Positions 11,876 through 23,760 of a stretch of DNA of 64,000 nucleotides are shown piece after piece; positions within the stretch are counted from its first letter, which is position 1, and each line of letters starts with the position of its first letter. The stretch spans positions 1,039,446 through 1,103,445 of the forward strand of contig VYZB01000225.1 of NCBI GenBank assembly GCA_013397455.1, written 5' to 3'. The notes beneath the pieces are model-generated. The model saw only the letters and a list, made by a program, of their open reading frames with translations. It ran no database searches and had not been told where the DNA came from. A program made the position numbers and the translations under genes. This DNA comes from Crotophaga sulcirostris (Eukaryota; Chordata; Aves; Cuculiformes; Crotophagidae).

Positions 11876-13617
11876 AATTGAATTATAGGGAGGGATTATA
11901 ACAAAGAATGAAATATTGCTCTAGGCCAGGTCTGTGCCTAGAGCAAAGCTTTGCACATAGAGATTTCCTCTGATTTATATTAGTGAAGGTTTTAGCTTCT
12001 AATGTCCTTATTCACTTTGCACAGAACATTTTATTCCTTGGATGGTTATATGGAAGTCAAAGGGAATGTTTTGCCTCGTGCTGGAAAAGGATTTTAACAG
12101 ATTATCAACAGTAGAAACTTACTTTAGGTTTAGAAATATAAAATCTGTAGGCAGTAGCAGAGAATTCTGCAGATATTAAGAGAAAAAAAAATCATGCGAA
12201 GTGTCAGTTAGTGTCTCAAACACTAGGATTTATTTAAGCCCTAAAATTGAGGACATTTTTTTGTCCACCAAAAGGCTCACTGACCTGAGTGAGAGCTGGT
12301 CATGCTAAAGGCTGAGCAAGGTATCCCACTTAGACCTAGTCTGTGTAATGCAAGCATCAACCCAGCAGCAGAAACATGACTAAAGACCTTGATAATGGCA
12401 AAAGCAACAAAAAGCCACAGCAGAATAGAAGACAATACTGAAATGAGAGGGAAAATCAGGTCTGCATCACTCAAACATATAGATATTCATAATTATCCCC
12501 TCCAACCTCTAGCAGATTGTTTGTTGTGGAGCTAACAGGTCACCAGACTGTGTATAACAATAGTTTATTTCTACAGCCTCTGTTGATCTATTGCTGAGCA
12601 TCTAATCAAATACTACTCACACTTAGAGTGCCTAATAACCATTTCAGAGCTCATTTCTAAAACTGCACAGAACATTTTATAAATGGAAGTGTACCATAAT
12701 GTGCCATTGCAGAAGGCATCTCAGTTGCTCTGAAAAAAAGGTCCACCATGAAGGAGACAAGTGTAGCTCAACATCTAAACAGCCCAGACAAGCAGTAACA
12801 GCCAGAAAAATGCGTAAAATTCCACTTGCAGCAGCTGCCAAAAAAATAAAACAAGTAAAAGCAGACTTACTTCACCCATTAAATCCATCAGTCCCTGGGA
12901 GATCCATTAACAAACCTACTCAACACCCCAGGGGTCCCACTCCCCAGGCTGTTACGCACCATGCCCAGCATTGCCCTCCCCAGTGAAAAGCAACAGGCAG
13001 AGGTGTCTCCCCTTGCTCATTCTGCAGGAACCAAGTCTCTCCACTATGACTTTTTTTTCTTGCTCCCTGTACTCTGGCCAGATGTCCTGCACGCTGCATC
13101 TTTCCTGCACACTTCATCAGAGGGGTAGATGGCCACGGCCGTGCCACCCCTCCCTCTGCGCTCACATCCAGACCCTGCAAGCCAGGAGCTTGAGTGCAAG
13201 GTGTCAGACCTGGCGGGGAGCAGAGCTGGCAGCCTGCTCCGCTCCACTTGGCTCACAGGAGAGAAAATCTACCTTGGTTTGTAGCCCTTTTACAGGAATC
13301 CTACAGGCTACACCCCGCAGGAGACGTGAACTTTAGAAGTACTGTGAAACGAGCCCCATGCTGCCTGGTGGGACTGGGAGAGGACTTGCTGTGAACATAA
13401 TTTTCCACAACTCTGGGACATTTCGGAGTGGGATAACCTGTAATGAGCTGATGCTAACACACAAGGTGCTAGACACTGTTGCACCCAGGCAAATTCCCTG
13501 TCGTTTGTTACTCCAAAAGGCAGTGTCATGCATGACCACTCCAGCCCAATGTAACACCACTGCCTATTGAATTTCCCGAAGCCTATCTTGCGTAGTTGTC
13601 TCCAGTTCCTGGAGAAT
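11876..13617. other. Unannotated sequence with a G+C-richer patch
   Basis: The part from about 12880 to 13300 is visibly richer in G+C than its surroundings and shows overlapping open frames on both strands (longest about 120 codons). CG dinucleotides are present but sparse, so it is not an obvious CpG island. No protein family is recognisable in any frame. Confidence 0.45.
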
Positions 13618-13841
13618 ATCACAGTTTCACACAGTATAACCAGGTTGGAAGAGACCTCTAAGATCATCAAGTCCAACCTATAAGCCAACACTAACACCAC
13701 CTCGTCACCTAAACCATGGCACTCAGTGCCTCATCCAATCTTCCCTTACACACTTCAAGGGTCGGCGACTCCACCACCTCCCTGGGCAGCGCATTCCAGT
13801 GGCCAATCACCCTTTCAGTGAAGAACTTCTTCCTAACATCA
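13618..13841 (-). mobile_element. CR1 LINE, 5'-truncated 3' end
   Basis: On the minus strand this is the last about 220 bp of a CR1 element. In + orientation the reversed blocks are visible: ggttggaagagacctctaag, atcatcaagtccaacctata, accatggcactcagtgcctc, ccctgggcagcgcattccag and agtgaagaacttcttcctaa. It shares with the element at 3021-3466 the subfamily-specific stretch around 'ggtgttagtgttggcttata', with few differences, so both come from one subfamily. The terminal 8-bp repeats are decayed (cacagtttcacacagtat). The element is cut off at about 13841, where the match gives way to A/T-rich sequence. Confidence 0.93.
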
Positions 13842-16800
13842 AAAATTTTATCTTATCTTCGTACACATGATCTCCTGTTGCCATCCAAAAGAACACTGCA
13901 GAACACTGGGAAAATGGTTATGAGCTTGCCTCTTTATGCTTTTCATTATGTTCTGTGTAAGAATGATTGATTTCTGGTTGCTATCATATTTTCACTAGGT
14001 ATCTAGAGATATGTACATAAATCAAAGTAATGTTTCCCATGGTACAGGCAAATCAAACCAGCAATTATTTTCTCATTTCATTTTTAACCACTAAACTCCC
14101 ATTTTATCTCCTGATAATGATGAATATGGTTCTGACACCAGAGGTCCACAAGCTCCTGCTATATTTATTCAGCACAGCGCACAAATAAGTTACTTGTTAA
14201 TATATGAACTGTCATGTAAGAAGCCACAATTATGCATGATTCACCCCTACAAGCTATGTAAATCTGTGGTGTGTATATATGATAACAAATGAGTGTTACT
14301 TGATGGGAAAACACAGGTGCCAAGAATTAGGACTCTGTACTGCGGATGTCAGATACGGCATCGGTGTTAACACCTCCACTAACCCTTACCTTCAGGTAGA
14401 TGCATTTCCAAGGGCTTATCGAGCATCCTCTATCACCCCAGTCTGTCAAAGTGCTGGCAGCAAGCCAGACCAGATCCCAACCATGCTGCATTGTTTAGTG
14501 GGAAGGTAAGAGAGCACGTGCCTCCTTGCAAAGATCAAAACCCACACTGCACAGACTCCCTGCTTTCAGTTTTATATGGTCAGAATTTGGACACATTCCT
14601 GTTATTGCCATAGCAGTGACTAAATGGGGGTAACAAGCTGTAAAGGAGTTGCACTGCTTACTCACGGAGGTGCATGAGTCTTGCTGGAGACAGCCATTGG
14701 CAGGGGAAGCTGGAAACAGAGCACATAAGGAGACATCTAAGCAAATGCATTGCCTGATGGAGCTGTTTGAAAACCTTTGGGTTGTTGTTTCACCCATGGA
14801 GGGCGTGGAAGTCAAATGAAGTTACATGTTGGGAACGATTATTTTTTCTTAATAGTTCTGTCCACCTCTAAGCAAACATCAGGTCATTAACTCTGGCCAT
14901 AATCCTGAAAACTTTCATTCTGGTGGATATAAACATGTCTGAGTACTCTGTGTGACACAAGGAATGTAGAGCTTCATCACATGCAGCCCTTTGTAAAGGT
15001 GCATCATTACAAGCACAGAGAGCAGAAGCACAACACAGAAAGGTTTTCAGTCACACACCCTCACCTCCCATTTCAGTTCCCATCTTGACATAAAATTTAG
15101 TATGATTTGTGTAAAATTAGTTAATTCATAAAATCTTCCAGCATACAAATAGGTCATTATATCTATTAGCTCTTTCCTCTCGTTCCATCTTGACCAGAAA
15201 TTATTATCAGACTAACCTTGGCCACTGATTCTGTCTTTGCCTAAGAAAGCCATTTTCTCCTATCCACTCCTGTTTCAACTAGAAGAGCCCAAGCACATTT
15301 TCAGCATCAGCCCTGCAGCCCTTGGAGAAGTTAACAGGTTAATGCCTTGAGCATCTTCCTCCTTACATGTGCCCAGCCTGCTTTCTGTCTCACAATGCCA
15401 GTAAAAGACTGCATAGATGAGTCTGAATTATGGACAGAGGAAGAATGCAAAATTATACTCTTATTTCCAGAGAATAAATATACAAACCCACCATTTTTAG
15501 CACATAACCTGACTGCTTCAAAGTAAAATTAAAGGTTACAGTGGTGAAGAGTTTCGTATCAGCACAATTTTTAACATTTTATGTCCTTGATGAAGCAGCT
15601 ATTAAAAAGAGTGTTTTGTACAATTTGGCTCTGATTTATTAATGTTATAAATTACAGCATAGACCACCCTGTAATCAAGTGCTTGTGAACCCTATGTGTA
15701 ACACCTTGAAAATGAGCAAGCTCGTAGGAAACAGAAGCAGTTTCCTTCTTTAGATAAAAACGTAGACAGTTGAAACACAAGCCAGAGCAGTCCAAGGGTC
15801 AGAGTGAAAAAAACCTGCTTCTGCTCACAGGTTTTGAATTCTTCTTCATGCCATTCTGTTAGTTATGGTATTGGATAACATCTTTGGTGTTTTCTTAGCC
15901 CCTAGTGGACAGTAACACACAGATCCAAGCTCCACACACAATTGGAATAATCTGTTCGTTTTGGAAACAAAGGGCTCTATTGAGTCACCATTAACACGTG
16001 TAAATAGGAGTGGGCAGAGTGCCACTTTGGACAGGGGATACATTTTGATATGGGTCCTTGCTTCTCACCCACAGAAAGTAAAAAAGACTACTCCATTTTT
16101 CCTGTTCCTTGCTGCAACGCCTCATGCACTAAAAGCTGAAAAAAATCACTGATTTCTTTCTTTTGAAAGGAATAAAATGCTTCTGATTTGTACTCCCGGT
16201 AGGGGAAGAAACTGGTGGGCAGTATGAACGAAACTCTGATTAGGCTGATGGTGCAAAGATGTAGCAAGAAACTGGATATAATTATGCCAGACGCATCACG
16301 TTCATTGTGCGATGCTATTCACAGGGTTCTTGTCTTTTGAAAACTTTAATTGTCTGAAAATGACTAAGAAGTTAGACTGTATTCAGATGATACCCTGACA
16401 GGTCAGGTATCTCTCAAGTATTTCTGTAGAGTCAATCAGCATAATATGCAGACACCACAGCATGCCATAACTCAGTTTGGTCTTCTTTTTTCTCTCTCCC
16501 TCTCACTCTGCATGATCAGGTGTGCAGGGCTGCTGAAGCAGATTTTCCCCTGACTGTTCCTGGTGCACTTCCTTGCCCTTGATTGCATATGGCCACATTC
16601 ACACAAAGGATGATCAGATCTTTACCTTCCTTTCTGCTGTACAAGTTGTGCAGGGCAATCACTTGTCAGTCACACTCCATTCCTGCTCATGTCCCTGAGG
16701 TGCAGTTTTGATACAGGGAAGCACAATGTGCTTTGCTTTGTACCCTGGGGAACAGCATGAGCATCAAGAAACTTATCTCTTCATTTCTGTATTCATAGTG

Positions 16801-16984
16801 CCTTCTCTTCCAGTTCCAGAGTTGCTCACAAATTCTTTAAGATGTTTCTCCCTGCAGTACATGCTTAGTTATTAACAGCATCTTAGATTTACAGACTTAC
16901 AACTAAAGACTCAAAGAAATAAAGGAGTATCAAAGACCTCTAGATTTCTACATTGCATTGTGCAGTTTACTTTTGAAAACACTG
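13842..16984. other. Unannotated A+T-rich sequence, no gene seen
   Basis: About 3.1 kb without a recognisable gene, RNA or confident repeat. Open frames are short and unrelated to known families. Confidence 0.5.
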
Positions 16985-17062
16985 AATACCTAGACCTCAA
17001 CGACCTACCCAAGGTCACACTAGGAATCAGTGACAGCAGAGATGTGAACTGCAGCTTCTGAA
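16985..17062 (-). mobile_element. MIR-like SINE fragment
   Basis: The + strand reads gacctacccaaggtcacact, then aggaatcagtgacagcagag and atgtgaactgcag. This follows the reverse complement of the MIR core and downstream body (acttgcccaaggtcacacag, then a tagtaagtggcagagctggg-type block and a gaacc-type block). Several substitutions and small indels fit an insertion of great age. MIR-class SINEs are ancient and are found at low level in bird genomes. Confidence 0.6.
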
Positions 17063-20000
17063 AAATTTGGAGGAGAGGACTGATGATCCTAGCATAACAT
17101 GTGCATGAGATGTCTAACGAAATATGCTGAGGAACCCTGAATATTCCAGGCTGCAGAAACCAGAGCACTGACACCCAGGTAAACCCTTCCCCAAGGGGCT
17201 TCAGTGAGCCCCTCCAGTGGTCAGCCCACATATGCTGTACATTCGCTCTTCCCTTAAATAACAATTGGCTGAAGGAGTTTTTTTCAGCTGATTTGGGAAC
17301 AGTCATAACAAGACAGCTGTGCTTGGTGTTCATCTCCCACTCATGTTCATGATGAATGTGCACAGGGAAAGCCCTTGTTCTGCAAGAAGCAAGTGGAAGC
17401 GAGGTTACACTTACCTCCTGGAGACAGAAAAAAAATACTAGGAATACTATAGCAATGCACAACTGTCACTGCAGTGACCTGGTTACAAATAGCAACCAGG
17501 TACAGCACCGCTCAAGCAGGAAATCCTGCTGTCCAACCTGCAAAGGCAGAAAGGGACATTCATTTCAAAGCCTGTGGTCCACAGCAGCAGAGAGTAGAAT
17601 GGCATCATTTCCAAAAAACAACAGCTATCAGAGACACAACTAGCAATTAAGCCAAGTGAGCCAGATAAAAAGAGATGCAAAAGATGTCCTGGGTCCTGAC
17701 CTCCTTTCTGAACTGGTGAAGATGTTTTTCTTTTTGTTTTTCATGGTAGGGCGGGATTATGGTAGAAAGCTCACTGGGGTTATTGCCTCTCCCTTGCCTG
17801 TTTTTCATCTCAAGCTGGGATTAATGTTTTTGTTTGGAGGCCTTGTTAACAAGCTGAGGTTTTCATCTTAGTAGGTCTGCTTATAGTACAGGACGTTCCC
17901 CTGGATTTGTGATTTCAATGCAGGGTTTTCTTTAGAGAGTGAGGAATTTTTTTATTAGAACCAGTCAGCCTACAGAACTGAACTGCACCTAAAAATAGAA
18001 GGGATTGCTTTTTTTTAGGTGTTAAAAATAGAGGTGTATAGAAATGGTCATGTATAGGCTGCTTTTTACAAGAAGACAGAGGTGCTCTGAGTGGAAACAT
18101 TTGCTATCTGCCATCTAGCCGAGAAATATAGCATTTCACAGTGCCATGAGCTGCTGCTTGTGAAGACCAAAAAGGAATACAGTAACACTGGATGGTCTAA
18201 AAATGGAACAGATACCATGCTGAAATACACACATGTTTCTGAGGAAAGAATGAGACATTTGGTCTTGTGAAGCATAAACACACAGCTCTTCAAAGACGGG
18301 GAGGTGCAATGGGAGGGATGAAGCTGGATCATCCCACGTTGCTATTGAGCTCATCTAAGTCTGCTGCCAGTGGAACCTGCCTCAGTCCTTTCTCTGAGCA
18401 CTGTGGAAAGTTGGATTCCTATCAGTTTTGCTGAAAAAAATTACCAAGCCCTCTTTTTCCCACTATAGAATCCCTCATGTCCACTCATGCCACTCAGTCT
18501 GAGCACTGAGCAGAAAACACAGGTCTTCGTGGGGAGCGATGCTCCCAGAGATACTTTCTAAGGCAAACAAAACTCTCACCTATTTAGAAAGCTGCATCCT
18601 CTGCTAAGTCCTGTCTTTTTGGGTGATCTGGTGGGGTGAGAATCATACAAAGACGAATGGATTTTTTTGCTGTGCTCTTCTTATTCCATGTTCCTCACAG
18701 TTAATTCGTGGTCATATTAACCTGTCATATTATAGCTGAGATCTTCAAAGCTGTTAACGTGGTTTGGATAAAAAGTTACTAATAACTGGAATTGGAATTT
18801 GGCATCTAGATCTGTTAAAAGGGGAAAATATCTCAGCCTAGAAGCCTATATGCCATTTGAAATCTGCTGCATTCCTAGTTCTGTTAGGTATTAATAGATT
18901 ATTTCAAATGCAAAATAACCCTCCACCCTTACTTTAAAAGGATATTTGCACTAAGTAACTGCCCCATAAAGACTCAAGGTAGATTTCACATGGCATAACT
19001 CAGACAGTAGGAAACACTGTAATATGATACCCCAACTCATCTAAATGAGTAACTGTTTGGGTTTTTTTCTCTGAGATTTATAAATGGCTCACCAAGTTCT
19101 TAAGACACATTAACCATCACCTCCCCAACCTCCCACCACCACATAAATCCCACCCTGGTGAACCAGCTGTGTCTCAAAAAACTCCGGTCAAGTGTTCATG
19201 ACATTTTACGAGATGTCAGTACCAAGTGTGTCAAATTCAGTCCTCGATTACCTCCAGTTTAGAGACACTCATATTTCCATCAAAGGATCTGATACTCCTT
19301 GATTTAATGGCCAGGGCGGTTAAGTTTTTATTGCGGTATAGATGTCTTTTCAGCTACAGTTATGTGAAGCAGCCACAGCTCAGTTCAGTCCTCTCTAATA
19401 CCAGGAAAAGAAAGTGACCAACAGTCGCTTAATGTCAGTGGTGTGGTGGAGCTCAGCATGCTGTTTGACCTCCTGGTTCACGAGGACTAAGATGCAGAAT
19501 AAGAGCTCCCTTCCAAGAGAGAGTAGAAAAGGAGCTTAAAAAAACATCATGGGCTTCAGAAAACAGGGAATGCTTTCTGCCTAGTTTGATTCTCCTTCCC
19601 TTGTGAGGCTGTTCCCTGTAGAGATAAAAGGAGGGATAGATGCACAAACCAAAAAAAAATGACCTGGATCAAAGATATACCCAACAAATGTCGCAATTTT
19701 CCATATGTTCATCAATTATGTGCAGGAAAGATTTTGACTAGGGCCTCTGAGGTGTACATCAACACAGTTCTCAGGAGTCGGACCAAACAGTTGAGGATGG
19801 ATTTGCTCAAGCAGAAAGTCCCATCCTTTGGGTTCCTACTCCCTTAACTAACTGTAAGTTGTTTTAGTAGCCTTGCTAAAATGCACATCTGAAAAAATGC
19901 TGGTGATGTCCATGCTACGTGGAGCTACCATCTTGTTATTTTGTTATTTTAAAGTAAAATGCAAAAATCTTGATGGTCTACAGAAAAAAATTAGTTCATT

Positions 20001-23000
20001 ACACTGTTTATGCATAGACGCACCATATATTTATAGCCTTATACACATTCCAAAAGCAAAGCTCAGGTTATATTTTGTTTTACTTAACTATAGATAGATT
20101 TGACAGTGAATCATTGTGTGAATGATGCTCCTTTTGAAATGGCAGTGGGGCTCTGAAACAGAGTGAAAAATAGATACTACTAAATAATATATCTGTGGAG
20201 AAAATTGTTTATTAAAATCATGGGCAGTAGTTCCAAAATGAATGCTTTCCCCTTAACTCTGAAACTATAAGTCAATGGGCTTTTACTAGACTTTTATGGC
20301 CATTGAATTAGCAGCAGCTCTTGAGTAAATAGAGAATGAAGTGCTACAAAGAAAGGTGTGGGGAGATGGGAACTCTATCACTGAATCCTCTGATTTAAAG
20401 AGTTTGCCTGTGAAAACCTAGAAGCTGAAGGAGAAGCTTCCCCCTGTCCCTTAAACGGTGCCTTTGTGTCTACCACATACATAATTTATTGTAAGCAAAC
20501 CATTCATGCCGAACTCAAAGCTGCTTCATACACACAACCACATTAGAGGAGTTGCAGGCCATGGAAAGACCAGAGCTGATTTAAGCATCAATTATGGATG
20601 AGAAACTTCTTCAGTATAAATAAACTTGCTGGTTCACCACTGTACACAGAAACCTCCAAATAAAATAATTGATTATTCAGAGGCAGAATTCTTGCAGTTC
20701 GTCTCAAGGACGTATTTTCTGTTTGCGTACACACACGTACACGTGTGACCATGAAAACACACTTGGTGAAACCCCCAAACCTCAACCAAACAGAAACCAT
20801 ACCTTAATCTATTGATAGACTCCTCTTTCTTTAAGGGTTCTAATCCAAGAAAGCAGTGTATCTGGGTTCCCTCTAAACCCTCCTGCCATATTTATAACCC
20901 TGGATGTCCAACTAAATCACACCATCCCTTCAGGAATTTTCATAAAAGGCAAAACTAGAATTCTCCCTTACATGTAATTGTTCCCTTTATTTGTTCAGCG
21001 TTGGGGCATATCCACACTCACAGAGACATATGTGGCTTTGAAGGTGACCTATTTTCCAGCTGCAAAATACTGTCACTATCAGAGGTTTTTGCCAGCTCAG
21101 AAAGGATATGAACCTCTGAGGTGCAGAGCAAACTGCAGTGTCTGCATTATTTAGAGGCTCAGCATGCCAGGTTCACAGGTGTTCAAACTGCCCAGGAACC
21201 ATTTGGCCCACTGTTATGGAAAATATGATTTTAGAGATTGAAATCAGATGGCAAGAAAAGGTGTTTAACCAAGTAGCTACTGCAGGAGAAATTCAAGGTT
21301 TTCTCTATATTTCTTTCCAATTTTCCTTACTGGCACCTGCGATACTGCTTGCCTGACATCCTTGGGAACTACTGACAGTGAAAGTATTTATTAGTTAGAA
21401 AATTCCCAAAGTATCTCTAGAAAATATTATTAACACTTGCAACGTTGCAGACAGAAAAGAACTTGCAGGATGGGAAAGGGGCTGAAAATCAGGAAATGAG
21501 CCTGGACTGGCTCTCCAAACAGAGAGAGACCATGTGTATCACACAGCAGAGTATATTTTATATATGCAAGAGAAAACAGGCGGGGGATCTTGTTTCCTGT
21601 CAATGTCCTGCCTGAAAACTGTCGCTCAAATCGATGGAGTAGGAGCATCTGCCCAAAGCACGATTTCCACGCTGGATTGGGTTTAAGGGGAGAGCAGACT
21701 TCTTCTTCAAAAGAGACTGAAACCCCACAGAGTATCAGCCCACATCTCCAACTGGGTGGCCAGAGAACACGCAAGTACCAAGCATCATTTCTTCCGACAT
21801 GTCTGACCTGCCTGGGAGGTACCAGGACTATTCAAGCCCAGTGACTGTCTTCCTCACCACTTCCCAGCAGCTAAAAATAAAGCAACTAGCTCTTCTGAGC
21901 TAGAAGTCACAGCCACTGTGCAAAACTGTGCCCAGCTACCTCCTTCTGCCCTTACAAGTCTATTATTATCACTACGAGAGAGACATATTAACGTAAATAT
22001 CTTTCTGAATATGCAGAGGCATCTAAAAAAAAAATCTCTTTCTCTCTCTGTTCCTTCAGTTCCAGCTCATTGCTAAATATAAACCCAGATGTGTAGGACA
22101 AAGTGTATAAAATTGTCTCACTGATTCTGAACTCAAAATCCAATTTCTAAAGGGATTTAGGACCAGACTGTCAAAGAAAGGTAGGTCTCCGAAGTTGCAG
22201 TTAAAAATATTCCCAGATATTCAAACATGATCCAGTCCCATAATCCATTGATTTAAAGAGAATTCATATTCCTGGATCAATTTTGAGAACTGCAAGTCTG
22301 GTTTTGCGTTACTTAGTCATTGCAAAATATGGCCATACAGATTTGCCCACATTTCCTACTTTGCAGAAACCAAATTATTTTCTTTTCTCTAAATATATAT
22401 TTATAAATACACATGCACACACTGTAGTTCTGCACTAATTGGTATTTGCAATGTAAGCATTGGCCTTTCCTTCCTTTTCGTCAATGAAAGTAAACATGAT
22501 CAAAGCCTGCCAGTATTTAATGATGAAAATGTACCATGTCTCTACAGTGTTACTGTCATTGGAATGAACTTGAAGATAGGTTTACAACAAAAATAGTTTT
22601 AAAAGGATTTCATAACAAATTCAGGGAAAAATACATATTTAGCTTTTCTTTCCTTAGCATTTTTATTTTGTCTAAAGGAAAAAAGGAATAAACAAAGATG
22701 TTTTAAAATGACCTAGTGAGGGGCAAAAATAAATGCATAGAGATTTTATCCAGCACTTCTAAGGATCTTGGAAGTGCTACAGCTACACTGTAGTTTCTTT
22801 GTTACGGCTTTGTATACATTTATACAAAAGAAAGATGAAAGAGGGGAGAGAGTGGTTGATATGGGTTGTGAGAAGTTGGTGGAATTAGATGGCAAGGGGT
22901 CAGGTTACAGACAATGTAAGCTAAAATGCATCAAAGGATATGAAGCAAAGGACTAGATCAAAGTCTAAGAAGCCAAGTACAAGAATAAAAGAGTGATAAT

Positions 23001-23620
23001 TGTAGGCAGCAAGAGAAAGCACTGGAATAGAAATGTGATAATGGTATGACCTCATGACTTTTTTTTTTTTTTTCTCCCCAAGTCACCAGTTTCCTAGCAC
23101 AGTGCACATGGGCTGGAGAGGGCAGGAGTGTCTATGTGGCAGAAGGGAGAGGAATGCTGAGGTTGATAACCTTCCTGGGCTTTGGGTAAAAAAATCACTT
23201 GTTTTTTGCAACGTGTTTCATTCATAAGTTTCCCATAGGATCACGCCACTGTCCTCATAGGCCCTATTTTAGAGGAATTATTGGGCACTGATTTCTCTCT
23301 TCTGTGGCTGGGAGACCTGTCATCATCCAGAGAGTTCCTAAACTATGCTCTTCAGCTGTAGGTTTGCTCTGAGGGAGACATTTACATTAGATACGTGCTT
23401 CAATAGGAACCAAATGCATTTTATTGCCAAGAAGAAACTTTCCATTCATATCTAATGAGGTCCCTCAACCCTCACTGTTGCACAGCATGGAGTGCAAGTC
23501 CCTACACATGCAAAATAGTCTAGCAGACAAGGGGATCCTGGCCTGTTGGACTCGTGATGCAGAATCTTCTCAGTTCTTACCACACCCCAGTAGGAACTAA
23601 TGGCATCACTTCAGCTGACT
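17063..23620. other. Unannotated sequence, no gene seen
   Basis: About 6.5 kb without a supportable gene. The largest open frame touching it (16911-17462 on -) overlaps the MIR-like SINE and has no recognisable domain. Low-complexity items include a T15 tract at 23059-23073 and an alternating purine/pyrimidine stretch near 20715-20745 (cgtacacacacgtacacgtg). A region around 22140-22230 (gggatttaggacca) vaguely recalls another ancient amniote repeat, too weakly to call. Confidence 0.5.
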
Positions 23621-23760
23621 GAATCATAGAATCACTCGGTTGGAAAAGACCTTTGAGATCATCGAGTCCAACCATACCTGTCCTCTGCTAAACCATGTCC
23701 CCCAGAAACTCATTTACTCCCCCAGAAACTCATTTACTCATCTTTTAAACACCTCCAGGG
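23621..23760 (-). mobile_element. CR1 LINE, 3' end fragment with internal duplication
   Basis: On the minus strand this is the terminal about 140 bp of a CR1 element. In + orientation it reads gaatcatagaatcactcggt, tggaaaagacctttgagatc, atcgagtccaacc, ctaaaccatgtccc and cttttaaacacctccaggg. The first block is the reverse complement of the CR1 terminal repeats and the rest is standard CR1 3' body. It differs from the elements at 3.0 and 13.6 kb, so it belongs to another subfamily. A 20-bp segment is tandemly duplicated inside it (23699-23718 and 23719-23738). Confidence 0.92.
23699..23738. repeat. Perfect 20-bp tandem duplication inside CR1
   Basis: The unit cccccagaaactcatttact occurs twice head to tail without a mismatch. 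Other CR1 tails carry this position once, so it arose after insertion, probably by replication slippage. Confidence 0.9.

Noticed and set aside
13716..13970. Plus-strand open frame beginning [20 protein letters not shown]
   Set aside because: This is antisense CR1 sequence. Its first half lies in the element at 13618-13841.
16911..17462. Minus-strand open frame of 183 codons, the longest not crossing the gap
   Set aside because: It overlaps a MIR-like SINE, has no recognisable domain and lies in unremarkable sequence. A chance frame of this size is expected in 64 kb searched in six frames.
22140..22230. gggatttaggacca... resembling another ancient amniote repeat family
   Set aside because: The similarity is loose and I could not follow a colinear match.
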